A DNA stretch of 64,000 nt from Halisarca cf. caerulea (Eukaryota; Porifera; Demospongiae; Chondrillida; Halisarcidae), in the NCBI GenBank assembly GCA_963170055.1, contig CAUJGJ010000195.1, positions 129,001 through 193,000 of the forward strand, in the 5' to 3' direction. The position numbers were made by a program, and so were the translations under genes. The notes below the pieces were generated by a model. The model was not told where the DNA came from. It worked only from the letters and a program-made list of their open reading frames with translations, and did not search any database. Positions 28,981 to 45,100 of the stretch are shown here, one piece after another (the stretch's first letter is position 1; each line of letters starts with the position of its first letter).

Positions 28981-31900
28981 TATTGGTATTAGTACTAGCA
29001 TATCCAACACTACACAAGTACACCCACAGCACTTTAGAAAGGTCATGTGTGTCCACTGGGAATGTGCGTGGTGCTAGTGCCAAATATTGGTATTAGCACC
29101 AGCATATCCAACACTACACAAATACGCCCACAGCACTTCAGAAAGGTCATGTGTGTCCACTGGGAATGTGCGTGGTGCTAGTGCCAAATATTGGTATTAG
29201 CACCAGCATATCCAACACTACACAAATACGTCCACAGCACTTCAGAAACTTCATGTGTGTCCACTGGGAATGTGCGTGGTGCTAGTGCCAAATATTGGTA
29301 TTAGCACCAGCATATCCAACACTACACAAATACGTCCACAGCACTTCAGAAACTTCATGTGTGTCCACTGGGAATGTGCGTGGTGCTAGTGCCAAATATT
29401 GGTATTAGCACCAGCATATCCAACAATACACAAATACGCCCACAGCACTTCAGAAAGGTCATGTGTGTCCACTGGGAATGTGCGTGGTGCTAGTGCCAAA
29501 TATTGGTATTAGCACCAGCATATCCAACACTACACAAAAACGCCCACAGCACTTCAGAAAGGTCATGTGTGTCCACTGGGAATGTGCGTGGTGCTAGTGC
29601 CAATTATTGGTATTAGCAACAGCATATCCAACACTACACAAATACGCCCACAGCCCTTTAGAAACTTCATGTGTGTCCACTGGGAATGTGCGTGGTGCTA
29701 TTTCCAAATATTGGTATTAGCACCAGCATATCCAACACTACACAAATACGCCCACAGCACTCCAGAAACTTCATGTGTGTCCACTGGGAATGTGCGTGGT
29801 GCTAGTGCCAAATATTGGTATTAGCACCAGCATATCCAACACTACATAAATACGCCCACAGCACTTCAGAAACTTCATGTGTGTCCACTGGGAATGTGCG
29901 TGGTGCTAGTGCCCAATATTGGTATTAGTACTAGCATATCCAACACTACACAAGTACACCCACAGCACTTGAGAAAGGTCATGTATGTCCACTGGGAATG
30001 TGCGTGGTGCTAGTGCCAAATATTGGTATTAGCACCAGCATATCCAACACTACACAAATACGCCCACAGCACTTCAGAAAGGTCATGTGTGTCCACTGGG
30101 AATGTGCGTGGTGCTAGTGCCAAATATTGGTATTAGCACCAGCATATCCAACACTACACAAATACGTCCACAGCACTTCAGAAACTTCATGTGTGTCCAC
30201 TGGGAATGTGCGTGGTGCTAGTGCCAAATATTGGTATTAGCACCAGCATATCCAACACTACACAAATACGCCCACAGCACTTCAGAAAGGTCATGTGTGT
30301 CCACTGGGAATGTGCGTGGTGCTAGTGCCAAATATTGGTATTAGCACCAGCATATGCAATACTACACAAATAAGCCCACAGCACTTCAGAAACTTCATGT
30401 GTGTCCACTGGGAATGTGCGTGGTGCTAGTGCCAAATATTGGTATTAGCACCAGCATATGCAACACTACACAAATAAGCCCACAGCACTTCAGAAACTTC
30501 ATGTGTGTCCACTGGGAATGTGCGTGGTGCTAGTGCCAAATATTGGTATTAGCACCAGCATATCCAACACTACACAAATACGCCCACAGCACTTCAGAAA
30601 GGTCATGTGTGTCCACTGGGAATGTGCGTGGTGCTAGTGCCAATTATTGGTATTAGCAACAGCATATCCAACACTACACAAATACGCCCACAGCCCTTTA
30701 GAAACTTCATGTGTGTCCACTGGGAATGTGCGTGGTGCTATTTCCAAATATTGGTATTAGCACCAGCATATCCAACACTACACAAATACGCCCACAGCAC
30801 TTCAGAAAGGTCATGTGTGTCCACTGGGAATGTGCGTGGTGCTAGTGCCAAATATTGGTATTAGCACCAGCATATCCAACACTACACAAATACGCCCACA
30901 GCACTTCTGAAAGGTCATGTGTGTCCACTGGGAATGTGCGTGGTGCTAGTGCCAAATATTGGTATTAGCACCAGCATATCCAACACTACACAAATACGTC
31001 CACAGCACTTCAGAAACTTCATGTGTGTCCACTGGGAATGTGCGTGGTGCTAGTGCCCAATATTGGTATTAGTACTAGCATATTCAACACTACACAAGTA
31101 CACCCACAGCACTTTAGAAAGGTCATGTGTGTCCACTGGGAATGTGCGTGGTGCTAGTGCCAAATATTGGTATTAGCACCAGCATATCCAACACTACACA
31201 AATACGCCCACAGCACTTCTGAAAGGTCATGTGTGTCCACTGGGAATGTGCGTGGTGCTAGTGCCAAATATTGGTATTAGCACCAGCATATCCAACACTA
31301 CACAAATACGTCCACAGCACTTCAGAAACTTCATGTGTGTCCACTGGGAATGTGCGTGGTGCTAGTGCCAAATATTGGTATTAGCACCAGCATATCCAAC
31401 ACTACACAAATACGCCCACAGCACTTCAGAAACTTCATGTGTGTCCACTGGGAATGTGCGTGGTGCTAGTGCCAAATATTGGTATTAGCACCAGCATATC
31501 CAACACTACACAAAAACGCCCACAGCACTTCAGAAAGGTCATGTGTGTCCACTGGGAATGTGCGTGGTGCTAGTGCCAATTATTGGTATTAGCAACAGCA
31601 TATCCAACACTACACAAATACGCCCACAGCCCTTTAGAAACTTCATGTGTGTCCACTGGGAATGTGCGTGGTGCTATTTCCAAATATTGGTATTAGCACC
31701 AGCATATCCAACACTACACAAATACGCCCACAGCACTCCAGAAACTTCATGTGTGTCCACTGGGAATGTGCGTGGTGCTAGTGCCCAATATTGGTATTAG
31801 TACTAGCATATTCAACACTACACAAGTACACCCACAGCACTTTAGAAAGGTCATGTGTGTCCACTGGGAATGTGCGTGGTGCTAGTGCCAAATATTGGTA

Positions 31901-34900
31901 TTAGCACCAGCATATCCAACACTACACAAATACGCCCACAGCACTTCTGAAAGGTCATGTGTGTCCACTGGGAATGTGCGTGGTGCTAGTGCCAAATATT
32001 GGTATTAGCACCAGCATATCCAACACTACACAAATACGTCCACAGCACTTCAGAAACTTCATGTGTGTCCACTGGGAATGTGCGTGGTGCTAGTGCCAAA
32101 TATTGGTATTAGCACCAGCATATCCAACACTACACAAATACGCCCACAGCACTTCAGAAAGGTCATGTGTGTCCACTGGGAATGTGCGTGGTGCTAGTGC
32201 CAAATATTGGTATTAGCACCAGCATATCCAACACTACACAAAAACGCCCACAGCACTTCAGAAAGGTCATGTGTGTCCACTGGGAATGTGCGTGGTGCTA
32301 GTGCCAATTATTGGTATTAGCAACAGCATATCCAACACTACACAAATACGCCCACAGCCCTTTAGAAACTTCATGTGTGTCCACTGGGAATGTGCGTGGT
32401 GCTATTTCCAAATATTGGTATTAGCACCAGCATATCCAACACTACACAAATACGCCCACAGCACTCCAGAAACTTCATGTGTGTCCACTGGGAATGTGCG
32501 TGGTGCTAGTGCCAAATATTGGTATTAGCACCAGCATATCCAACACTACATAAATACGCCCACAGCACTTCAGAAACTTCATGTGTGTCCACTGGGAATG
32601 TGCGTGGTGCTAGTGCCCAATATTGGTATTAGTACTAGCATATCCAACACTACACAAGTACACCCACAGCACTTGAGAAAGGTCATGTATGTCCACTGGG
32701 AATGTGCGTGGTGCTAGTGCCAAATATTGGTATTAGCACCAGCATATCCAACACTACACAAATACGCCCACAGCACTTCAGAAAGGTCATGTGTGTCCAC
32801 TGGGAATGTGCGTGGTGCTAGTGCCAAATATTGGTATTAGCACCAGCATATCCAACACTACACAAATACGTCCACAGCACTTCAGAAACTTCATGTGTGT
32901 CCACTGGGAATGTGCGTGGTGCTAGTGCCAAATATTGGTATTAGCACCAGCATATCCAACACTACACAAATACGCCCACAGCACTTCAGAAAGGTCATGT
33001 GTGTCCACTGGGAATGTGCGTGGTGCTAGTGCCAAATATTGGTATTAGCACCAGCATATGCAACACTACACAAATAAGCCCACAGCACTTCAGAAACTTC
33101 ATGTGTGTCCACTGGGAATGTGCGTGGTGCTAGTGCCAAATATTGGTATTAGCACCAGCATATGCAACACTACACAAATAAGCCCACAGCACTTCAGAAA
33201 CTTCATGTGTGTCCACTGGGAATGTGCGTGGTGCTAGTGCCAAATATTGGTATTAGCACCAGCATATCCAACACTACATAAATACGCCCACAGCACTTCA
33301 GAAACTTCATGTGTGTCCACTGGGAATGTGCGTGGTGCTATGGCCCAATATTGGTATTAGGACTAGCATATCCAACACTACACAAGTACACCCACAGCAC
33401 TTTAGAAAGGTCATGTGTGTCCACTGGGAATGTGCGTGGTGCTAGTGCCAAATATTGGTATTAGCACCAGCATATCAAACACTACACAAATAAGCCCACA
33501 GCACTTCAGAAAGGTCATGTGTGTCCACTGGGAATGTGCGTGGTGCTAGTGCCAAATATTGGTATTAGCACCAGCATATCAAACACTACACAAATAAGCC
33601 CACATCACTTCAGAAAGGTCATGTGTGTCCACTGGGAATGTGCGTGGTGCTAGTGCCAAATATTGGTATTTGCACCAGCATATCCAACACTACACAAATA
33701 CGCCCACAGTATTTAAGAAACTTCATGTGTGTCCACTGGGAATGTACGTGGTGCTAGTGTCAAATATTGGTATTAGCACCAGCATATCCAACACTACACA
33801 GATACGCCCACAGCACTTCAGAAAGGTCATGTGTGTCCACTGGGAATGTGCATGGTGCTAGTGCCAAATATTGGTATTAGCACCAGCATATCCAACACTA
33901 CACAAATACGCCCACAGTAGTTAAGAAACTTCATGTGTGTCCACTGGGAATGTGCGTGGTGCTAGTGCCAAATATTGGTATTAGCACCAGCATATCCAAC
34001 ACTACACAAATACGCCCACAGCACTTCAGAAACTTCATGTGTGTCCACTGGGAATGTGCGTGGTGCTAGTGCCAAATATTGGTATTAGCACCAGCATATC
34101 CAACATTACACAAATACGCCCACAGTAGTTAAGAAACTTCATGTGTGTCCACTGGGAATGTGCGTGGTGCCAGTGCCAAATATTTATATTAGCACCAGCA
34201 TATCCAACACTACACAAATAAGCCCACAGCACTTCAGAAACTTCATGTGTGTCCACTGGGAATGTGCGTGGTGCTAGTGCCAAATATTGGTATTAGCACC
34301 AGCATATCCAACACTACACAAATACGCCCACAGCACTTCAGAAAGGTCATGTGTGTCCACTGGGAATGTGCGTGGTGCTAGTGCCAATTATTGGTATTAG
34401 CACCAGCATATCCAACACTACACAAATACGCCCACAGCCCTTTAGAAACTTCATGTGTGTCCACTGGGAATGTGCGTGGTGCTAGTGCCAAATATTGGTA
34501 TTAGCACCAGCATATCCAACACTACATAAATACGCCCACAGCACTTCAGAAACTTCATGTGTGTCCACTGGGAATGTGCGTTGTGCTAGTGCCCAATATT
34601 GGTATTACTACTAGCATATCCAACACTACACAAGTACACCCACAGCACTTTAGAAAGGTCATGTGTGTCCACTGGGAATGTGCGTGGTGCTAGTGCCAAA
34701 TATTGGTATTAGCACCAGCATATCCAAAACTACACAAATACGCCCACAGCACTTCAGAAAGGTCATGTGTGTCCACTGGGAATGTGCGTGGTGCTAGTGC
34801 CAAATATTGGTATTAGCACCAGCATATCCAACACTACACAAATACGTCCACAGCACTTCAGAAACTTCATGTGTGTCCACTGGGAATGTGCGTGGTGCTA

Positions 34901-37900
34901 GTGCCAAATATTGGTATTAGCACCAGCATATCCAACACTACACAAATACGTCCACAGCACTTCAGAAACTTCATGTGTGTCCACTGGGAATGTGCGTGGT
35001 GCTAGTGCCAAATATTGGTATTAGCACCAGCATATCCAACACTACACAAATACGCCCACAGCACTTCAGAAAGGTCATGTGTGTCCACTGGGAATGTGCG
35101 TGGTGCTAGTGCCAAATATTGGTATTAGCACCAGCATATCCAACACTACACAAAAACGCCCACAGCACTTCAGAAAGGTCATGTGTGTCCACTGGGAATG
35201 TGCGTGGTGCTAGTGCCAATTATTGGTATTAGCAACAGCATATCCAACACTACACAAATACGCCCACAGCCCTTTAGAAACTTCATGTGTGTCCACTGGG
35301 AATGTGCGTGGTGCTATTTCCAAATATTGGTATTAGCACCAGCATATCCAACACTACACAAATACGCCCACAGCACTCCAGAAACTTCATGTGTGTCCAC
35401 TGGGAATGTGCGTGGTGCTAGTGCCAAATATTGGTATTAGCACCAGCATATCCAACACTACATAAATACGCCCACAGCACTTCAGAAACTTCATGTGTGT
35501 CCACTGGGAATGTGCGTGGTGCTAGTGCCCAATATTGGTATTAGTACTAGCATATCCAACACTACACAAGTACACATACAGCACTTGAGAAAGGTCATGT
35601 ATGTCCACTGGGAATGTGCGTGGTGCTAGTGCCAAATATTGGTATTAGCACCAGCATATCCAACACTACACAAATACGCCCACAGCACTTCAGAAAGGTC
35701 ATGTGTGTCCACTGGGAATGTGCGTGGTGCTAGTGCCAAATATTGGTATTAGCACCAGCATATCCAACACTACACAAATACGTCCACAGCACTTCAGAAA
35801 CTTCATGTGTGTCCACTGGGAATGTGCGTGGTGCTAGTGCCAAATATTGGTATTAGCACCAGCATATCCAACACTACACAAATACGCCCACAGCACTTCA
35901 GAAAGGTCATGTGTGTCCACTGGGAATGTGCGTGGTGCTAGTGCCAAATATTGGTATTAGCACCAGCATATGCAACACTACACAAATAAGCCCACAGCAC
36001 TTCAGAAACTTCATGTGTGTCCACTGGGAATGTGCGTGGTGCTAGTGCCAAATATTGGTATTAGCACCAGCATATGCAACACTACACAAATAAGCCCACA
36101 GCACTTCAGAAACTTCATGTGTGTCCACTGGGAATGTGCGTGGTGCTAGTGCCAAATATTGGTATTAGCACCAGCATATCCAACACTACACAAATACGCC
36201 CACAGCACTTCAGAAAGGTCATGTGTGTCCACTGGGAATGTGCGTGGTGCTAGTGCCAATTATTGGTATTAGCAACAGCATATCCAACACTACACAAATA
36301 CGCCCACAGCCCTTTAGAAACTTCATGTGTGTCCACTGGGAATGTGCGTGGTGCTATTTCCAAATATTGGTATTAGCACCAGCATATCCAACACTACACA
36401 AATACGCCCACAGCACTCCAGAAACTTCATGTGTGTCCACTGGGAATGTGCGTGGTGCTAGTGCCAAATATTGGTATTAGCACCAGCATATCCAACACTA
36501 CATAAATACGCCCACAGCACTTCAGAAACTTCATGTGTGTCCACTGGGAATGTGCGTGGTGCTAGTGCCCAATATTGGTATTAGTACTAGCATATCCAAC
36601 ACTACACAAGTACACCCACAGCACTTCAGAAAGGTCATGTGTGTCCACTGGGAATGTGCGTGGTGCTAGTGCCAAATATTGGTATTAGCACCAGCATATC
36701 AAACACTACACAAATAAGCCCACATCACTTCAGAAAGGTCATGTGTGTCCACTGGGAATGTGCGTGGTGCTAGTGCCAAATATTTGTATTTGCACCAGCA
36801 TATCCAACACTACACAAATACGCCCACAGTATTTAAGAAACTTCATGTGTGTCCACTGGGAATGTACGTGGTGCTAGTGTCAAATATTGGTATTAGCACC
36901 AGCATATCCAACACTACACAGATACGCCCACAGCACTTCAGAAACTTCATGTGTGTCCACTGGGAATGTGCATGGTGCTAGTGCCAAATATTGGTATTAG
37001 CACCAGCATATCCAACACTACACAAATACGCCCACAGTAGTTAAGAAACTTCATGTGTGTCCACTGGGAATGTGCGTGGTGCTAGTGCCAAATATTGGTA
37101 TTAGCACCAGCATATCCAACACTACACAAATACGCCCACAGCACTTCAGAAACTTCATGTGTGTCCACTGGGAATGTGCGTGGTGCTAGTGCCAAATATT
37201 GGTATTAGCACCAGCATATCCAACATTACACAAATACGCCCACAGTAGTTAAGAAACTTCATGTGTGTCCACTGGGAATGTGCGTGGTGCCAGTGCCAAA
37301 TATTTATATTAGCACCAGCATATCCAACACTACACAAATAAGCCCACAGCACTTCAGAAACTTCATGTGTGTCCACTGGGAATGTGCGTGGTGCTAGTGC
37401 CAAATATTGGTATTAGCACCAGCATATCCAACACTACACAAATACGCCCACAGCACTTCAGAAAGGTCATGTGTGTCCACTGGGAATGTGCGTGGTGCTA
37501 GTGCCAATTATTGGTATTAGCACCAGCATATCCAACACTACACAAATACGCCCACAGCCCTTTAGAAACTTCATGTGTGTCCACTGGGAATGTGCGTGGT
37601 GCTATTTCCAAATATTGGTATTAGCACCAGCATATCCAACACTACACAAATACGCCCACAGCACTCCAGAAACTTCATGTGTGTCCACTGGGAATGTGCG
37701 TGGTGCTAGTGCCAAATATTGGTATTAGCACCAGCATATCCAACACTACATAAATACGCCCACAGCACTTCAGAAACTTCATGTGTGTCCACTGGGAATG
37801 TGCGTGGTGCTAGTGCCCAATATTGGTATTAGTACTAGCATATCCAACACTACACAAGTACACCCACAGCACTTTAGAAAGGTCATGTGTGTCCACTGGG

Positions 37901-39169
37901 AATGTGCGTGGTGCTAGTGCCAAATATTGGTATTAGCACCAGCATATCCAACACTACACAAATACGCCCACAGCACTTCAGAAAGGTCATGTGTGTCCAC
38001 TGGGAATGTGCGTGGTGCTAGTGCCAAATATTGGTATTAGCACCAGCATATCCAACACTACACAAATACGTCCACAGCACTTCAGAAACTTCATGTGTGT
38101 CCACTGGGAATGTGCGTGGTGCTAGTGCCAAATATTGGTATTAGCACCAGCATATCCAACATTACAGAAATACGCCAACAGTAGTTAAGAAACTTCATGT
38201 GTGTCCACTGGGAATGTGCGTGGTGCTAGTGCCCAATATTGGTATTAGTACTAGCATATCCAACACTACACAAGTACACCCACAGCACTTTAGAAAGGTC
38301 ATGTGTGTCCACTGGGAATGTGCGTGGTGCTAGTGCCAAATATTGGTATTAGCACCAGCATATCCAACACTACACAAATACGCCCACAGCACTTCAGAAA
38401 GGTCATGTGTGTCCACTGGGAATGTGCGTGGTGCTAGTGCCAAATATTGGTATTAGCACCAGCATATCCAACACTACACAAATACGTCCACAGCACTTCA
38501 GAAACTTCATGTGTGTCCACTGGGAATGTGCGTGGTGCTAGTGCCAAATATTGGTATTAGCACCAGCATATCCAACACTACACAAATACGCCCACAGCAC
38601 TTCAGAAAGGTCATGTGTGTCCACTGGGAATGTGCGTGGTGCTAGTGCCAAATATTGGTATTAGCACCAGCATATCCAACACTACACAAATACGTCCACA
38701 GCACTTCAGAAACTTCATGTGTGTCCACTGGGAATGTGCGTGGTGCTAGTGCCAAATATTGGTATTAGCACCAGCATATCCAACACTACACAAATACGCC
38801 CACAGCACTTCAGAAACTTCATGTGTGTCCACTGGGAATGTGCGTGGTGCTAGTACCAAATATTGGTATTAGCACCAGCATATCCAACACTACACAAGTA
38901 CGCCCACAGCACTTCAGAAAGGTCATGTGTGTCCACTGGGAATGTGCGTGGTGCTAGTGCCAAATATTGGTATTTGCACCAGGATATCCAACGCTACACA
39001 AATACGCCCACATCACTTTATAAACTTCATGTGTGTCCACTGGGAATGTGCGTGGTGCTAGTGCCAAATATTGGTATTAGCACCAGTATATCCAACACTA
39101 CACAAAAACGCCCACAGCACTTCAGAAAGGTCATGTGTGTCCTCTGGGAATGTGCGTGGTGCTAGTGCC

Positions 39170-42100
39170 AAATATCGGTATTAGCACCAGCATATCCAAC
39201 ACTACACAAACACGCCCACAGCACTTTAGAAACCTCACGTGTGTCCACTGGGAATGTGCGTGGTGCTAGTGGCAAATATCGGTATTAGCACCAGCATATC
39301 CAACAATACACGAATACGCCCACAGCTCTTAAAAATCCTCATGTGTGTCCACTGGGAATGTATGTGGTGGTAGTGTGAAATATTGGCATTAGAACCAGCA
39401 TATCCAACACTACACAAATACGCCCACAGCGCTTCACAACCTTCATGTGTGTCTACTTGGAATGTGCGTGGTGCTAGTACCAAATATTGGTATTAGCACC
39501 AGCATATACAACACTACACAATACGCCCACATCACTTCACAAACTTCATGTGTGTCCACTGGGTATGTGCGTGGTGCTAGTGCCAAATATTGGTATTAGC
39601 ACCAGCATATCCAACACTACATAAATACGCCCACAGCACTTCAGAAACTTCATGTGTGTCCACTGGGAATGTGCGTGGTGCTAGTGCCAAATATTGGTAT
39701 TAGTACTAGCATATCCAACACTACACAAGTACACCCACAGCACTTTAGAAAGGTCATGTGTGTCCACTAGGAATGTGCGTGGTGCTAGTGCCAAATATTG
39801 GTATTAGCACCAGCATATCAAACACTACACAAATAAGCCCACAGCACTTCAGAAAGGTCATGTGTGTCCACTGGGAATGTGCGTGGTGCTAGTGCCAAAT
39901 ATTGGTATTAGCACCAGCATATCAAACACTACACAAATAAGCCCACATCACTTCAGAAAGGTCATGTGTGTCCACTGGGAATGTGCGTGGTGCTAGTGCC
40001 AAATATTGGTATTTGCACCAGCATATCCAACACTACACAAATACGCCCACAGTAGTTAAGAAACTTCATGTGTGTCCACTGGGAATGTACGTGGTGCTAG
40101 TGTCAAATATTGGTATTAGCACCAGCATATCCAACACTACACAGATACGCCCACAGCACTTCAGAAAGGTCATGTGTGTCCACTGGGAATGTGCATGGTG
40201 CTAGTGCCAAATATTGGTATTAGCACCAGCATATCCAACACTACACAAATACGCCCACAGTAGTTAAGAAACTTCATGTGTGTCCACTGGGAATGTGCGT
40301 GGTGCTAGTGCCAAATATTGGTATTAGCACCAGCATATCCAACACTACACAAATACGCCCACAGCACTTCAGAAACTTCATGTGTGTCCACTGGGAATGT
40401 GCGTGGTGCTAGTGCCAAATATTGGTATTAGCACCAGCATATCCAACATTACACAAATACGCCCACAGTAGTTAAGAAACTTCATGTGTGTCCACTGGGA
40501 ATGTGCGTGGTGCCAGTGCCAAATATTTATATTAGCACCAGCATATCCAACACTACACAAATAAGCCCACAGCACTTCAGAAACTTCATGTGTGTCCACT
40601 GGGAATGTGCGTGGTGCTAGTGCCAAATATTGGTATTAGCACCAGCATATCCAACACTACACAAATACGCCCACAGCACTTCAGAAAGGTCATGTGTGTC
40701 CACTGGGAATGTGCGTGGTGCTAGTGCCAATTATTGGTATTAGCACCAGCATATCCAACACTACACAAATACGCCCACAGCCCTTTAGAAACTTCATGTG
40801 TGTCCACTGGGAATGTGCGTGGTGCTATTTCCAAATATTGGTATTAGCACCAGCATATCCAACACTACACAAATACGCCCACAGCACTTCAGAAACTTCA
40901 TGTGTGTCCACTGGGAATGTGCGTGGTGCTAGTGCCAAATATTGGTATTAGCACCAGCATATCCAACACTACATAAATACGCCCACAGCACTTCAGAAAC
41001 TTCATGTGTGTCCACTGGGAATGTGCGTGGTGCTAGTGCCCAATATTGGTATTAGTACTAGCATATCCAACACTACACAAGTACACCCACAGCACTTTAG
41101 AAAGGTCATGTGTGTCCACTGGGAATGTGCGTGGTGCTAGTGCCAAATATTGGTATTAGCACCAGCATATCCAACACTACACAAATACGCCCACAGCACT
41201 TCAGAAAGGTCATGTGTGTCCACTGGGAATGTGCGTGGTGCTAGTGCCAAATATTGGTATTAGCACCAGCATATCCAACACTACACAAATACGTCCACAG
41301 CACTTCAGAAACTTCATGTGTGTCCACTGGGAATGTGCGTGGTGCTAGTGCCAAATATTGGTATTAGCACCAGCATATCCAACATTACAGAAATACGCCA
41401 ACAGTAGTTAAGAAACTTCATGTGTGTCCACTGGGAATGTGCGTGGTGCTAGTGCCCAATATTGGTATTAGTACTAGCATATCCAACACTACACAAGTAC
41501 ACCCACAGCACTTTAGAAAGGTCATGTGTGTCCACTGGGAATGTGCGTGGTGCTAGTGCCAAATATTGGTATTAGCACCAGCATATCCAACACTACATAA
41601 ATACGCCCACATCACTTTATAAACTTCATGTGTGTCCACTGGGAATGTGCGTGGTGCTAGTGCCAAATATTGGTATTAGCACCAGTATATCCAACACTAC
41701 ACAAAAACGCCCACAGCACTTCAGAAAGGTCATGTGTGTCCTCTGGGAATGTGCGTGGTGCTAGTGCCAAATATCGGTATTAGCACCAGCATATCCAACA
41801 CTACACAAACACGCCCACAGCACTTTAGAAACCTCACGTGTGTCCACTGGGAATGTGCGTGGTGCTAGTGGCAAATATCGGTATTAGCACCAGCATATCC
41901 AACAATACACGAATACGCCCACAGCTCTTAAAAATCCTCATGTGTGTCCACTGGGAATGTATGTGGTGGTAGTGTGAAATATTGGCATTAGAACCAGCAT
42001 ATCCAACACTACACAAATACGCCCACAGCGCTTCACAACCTTCATGTGTGTCTACTTGGAATGTGCGTGGTGCTAGTACCAAATATTGGTATTAGCACCA

Positions 42101-45100
42101 GCATATACAACACTACACAATACGCCCACATCACTTCACAAACTTCATGTGTGTCCACTGGGTATGTGCGTGGTGCTAGTGCCAAATATTGGTATTAGCA
42201 CCAGCATATCCAACACTACATAAATACGCCCACAGCACTTCAGAAACTTCATGTGTGTCCACTGGGAATGTGCGTGGTGCTAGTGCCAAATATTGGTATT
42301 AGTACTAGCATATCCAACACTACACAAGTACACCCACAGCACTTTAGAAAGGTCATGTGTGTCCACTAGGAATGTGCGTGGTGCTAGTGCCAAATATTGG
42401 TATTAGCACCAGCATATCAAACACTACACAAATAAGCCCACAGCACTTCAGAAAGGTCATGTGTGTCCACTGGGAATGTGCGTGGTGCTAGTGCCAAATA
42501 TTGGTATTAGCACCAGCATATCAAACACTACACAAATAAGCCCACATCACTTCAGAAAGGTCATGTGTGTCCACTGGGAATGTGCGTGGTGCTAGTGCCA
42601 AATATTGGTATTTGCACCAGCATATCCAACACTACACAAATACGCCCACAGTAGTTAAGAAACTTCATGTGTGTCCACTGGGAATGTACGTGGTGCTAGT
42701 GTCAAATATTGGTATTAGCACCAGCATATCCAACACTACACAGATACGCCCACAGCACTTCAGAAAGGTCATGTGTGTCCACTGGGAATGTGCATGGTGC
42801 TAGTGCCAAATATTGGTATTAGCACCAGCATATCCAACACTACACAAATACGCCCACAGTAGTTAAGAAACTTCATGTGTGTCCACTGGGAATGTGCGTG
42901 GTGCTAGTGCCAAATATTGGTATTAGCACCAGCATATCCAACACTACACAAATACGCCCACAGCACTTCAGAAACTTCATGTGTGTCCACTGGGAATGTG
43001 CGTGGTGCTAGTGCCAAATATTGGTATTAGCACCAGCATATCCAACATTACACAAATACGCCCACAGTAGTTAAGAAACTTCATGTGTGTCCACTGGGAA
43101 TGTGCGTGGTGCCAGTGCCAAATATTTATATTAGCACCAGCATATCCAACACTACACAAATAAGCCCACAGCACTTCAGAAACTTCATGTGTGTCCACTG
43201 GGAATGTGCGTGGTGCTAGTGCCAAATATTGGTATTAGCACCAGCATATCCAACACTACACAAATACGCCCACAGCACTTCAGAAAGGTCATGTGTGTCC
43301 ACTGGGAATGTGCGTGGTGCTAGTGCCAATTATTGGTATTAGCACCAGCATATCCAACACTACACAAATACGCCCACAGCCCTTTAGAAACTTCATGTGT
43401 GTCCACTGGGAATGTGCGTGGTGCTATTTCCAAATATTGGTATTAGCACCAGCATATCCAACACTACACAAATACGCCCACAGCACTTCAGAAACTTCAT
43501 GTGTGTCCACTGGGAATGTGCGTGGTGCTAGTGCCAAATATTGGTATTAGCACCAGCATATCCAACACTACATAAATACGCCCACAGCACTTCAGAAACT
43601 TCATGTGTGTCCACTGGGAATGTGCGTGGTGCTAGTGCCCAATATTGGTATTAGTACTAGCATATCCAACACTACACAAGTACACCCACAGCACTTTAGA
43701 AAGGTCATGTGTGTCCACTGGGAATGTGCGTGGTGCTAGTGCCAAATATTGGTATTAGCACCAGCATATCCAACACTACACAAATACGCCCACAGCACTT
43801 CAGAAAGGTCATGTGTGTCCACTGGGAATGTGCGTGGTGCTAGTGCCAAATATTGGTATTAGCACCAGCATATCCAACACTACACAAATACGTCCACAGC
43901 ACTTCAGAAACTTCATGTGTGTCCACTGGGAATGTGCGTGGTGCTAGTGCCAAATATTGGTATTAGCACCAGCATATCCAACATTACAGAAATACGCCAA
44001 CAGTAGTTAAGAAACTTCATGTGTGTCCACTGGGAATGTGCGTGGTGCTAGTGCCCAATATTGGTATTAGTACTAGCATATCCAACACTACACAAGTACA
44101 CCCACAGCACTTTAGAAAGGTCATGTGTGTCCACTGGGAATGTGCGTGGTGCTAGTGCCAAATATTGGTATTAGCACCAGCATATCCAACACTACACAAA
44201 TACGCCCACAGCACTTTAGAAAGGTCATGTGTGTCCACTGGGAATGTGCGTGGTGCTAGTGCCAAATATTGGTATTAGCACCAGCATATCCAACACTACA
44301 CAAATACGTCCACAGCACTTCAGAAACTTCATGTGTGTCCACTGGGAATGTGCGTGGTGCTAGTGCCAAATATTGGTATTAGCACCAGCATATCCAACAC
44401 TACACAAATACGCCCACAGCACTTCAGAAAGGTCATGTGTGTCCACTGGGAATGTGCGTGGTGCTAGTGCCAAATATTGGTATTAGCACCAGCATATCCA
44501 ACACTACACAAATACGTCCACAGCACTTCAGAAACTTCATGTGTGTCCACTGGGAATGTGCGTGGTGCTAGTGCCAAATATTGGTATTAGCACCAGCATA
44601 TCCAACACTACACAAATACGCCCACAGCACTCCAGAAACTTCATGTGTGTCCACTGGGAATGTGCGTGGTGCTAGTACCAAATATTGGTATTAGCACCAG
44701 CATATCCAACACTACACAAGTACGCCCACAGCACTTCAGAAAGGTCATGTGTGTCCACTGGGAATGTGCGTGGTGCTAGTGCCAAATATTGGTATTTGCA
44801 CCAGGATATCCAACGCTACACAAATACGCCCACAGCACTTTATAAACTTCATGTGTGTCCACTGGGAATGTGCGTGGTGCTAGTGCCAAATATTGGTATT
44901 AGCACCAGTATATCCAACACTACACAAAAACGCCCACAGCACTTCAGAAAGGTCATGTGTGTCCTCTGGGAATGTGCGTGGTGCTAGTGCCAAATATTGG
45001 TATTAGCACCAGCATATCCAACACTACACAAATACGCCCACAGCACTTCAGAAACTTCATGTGTGTCCACTGGGAATGTGCGTGGTGCTAGTGCCAAATA

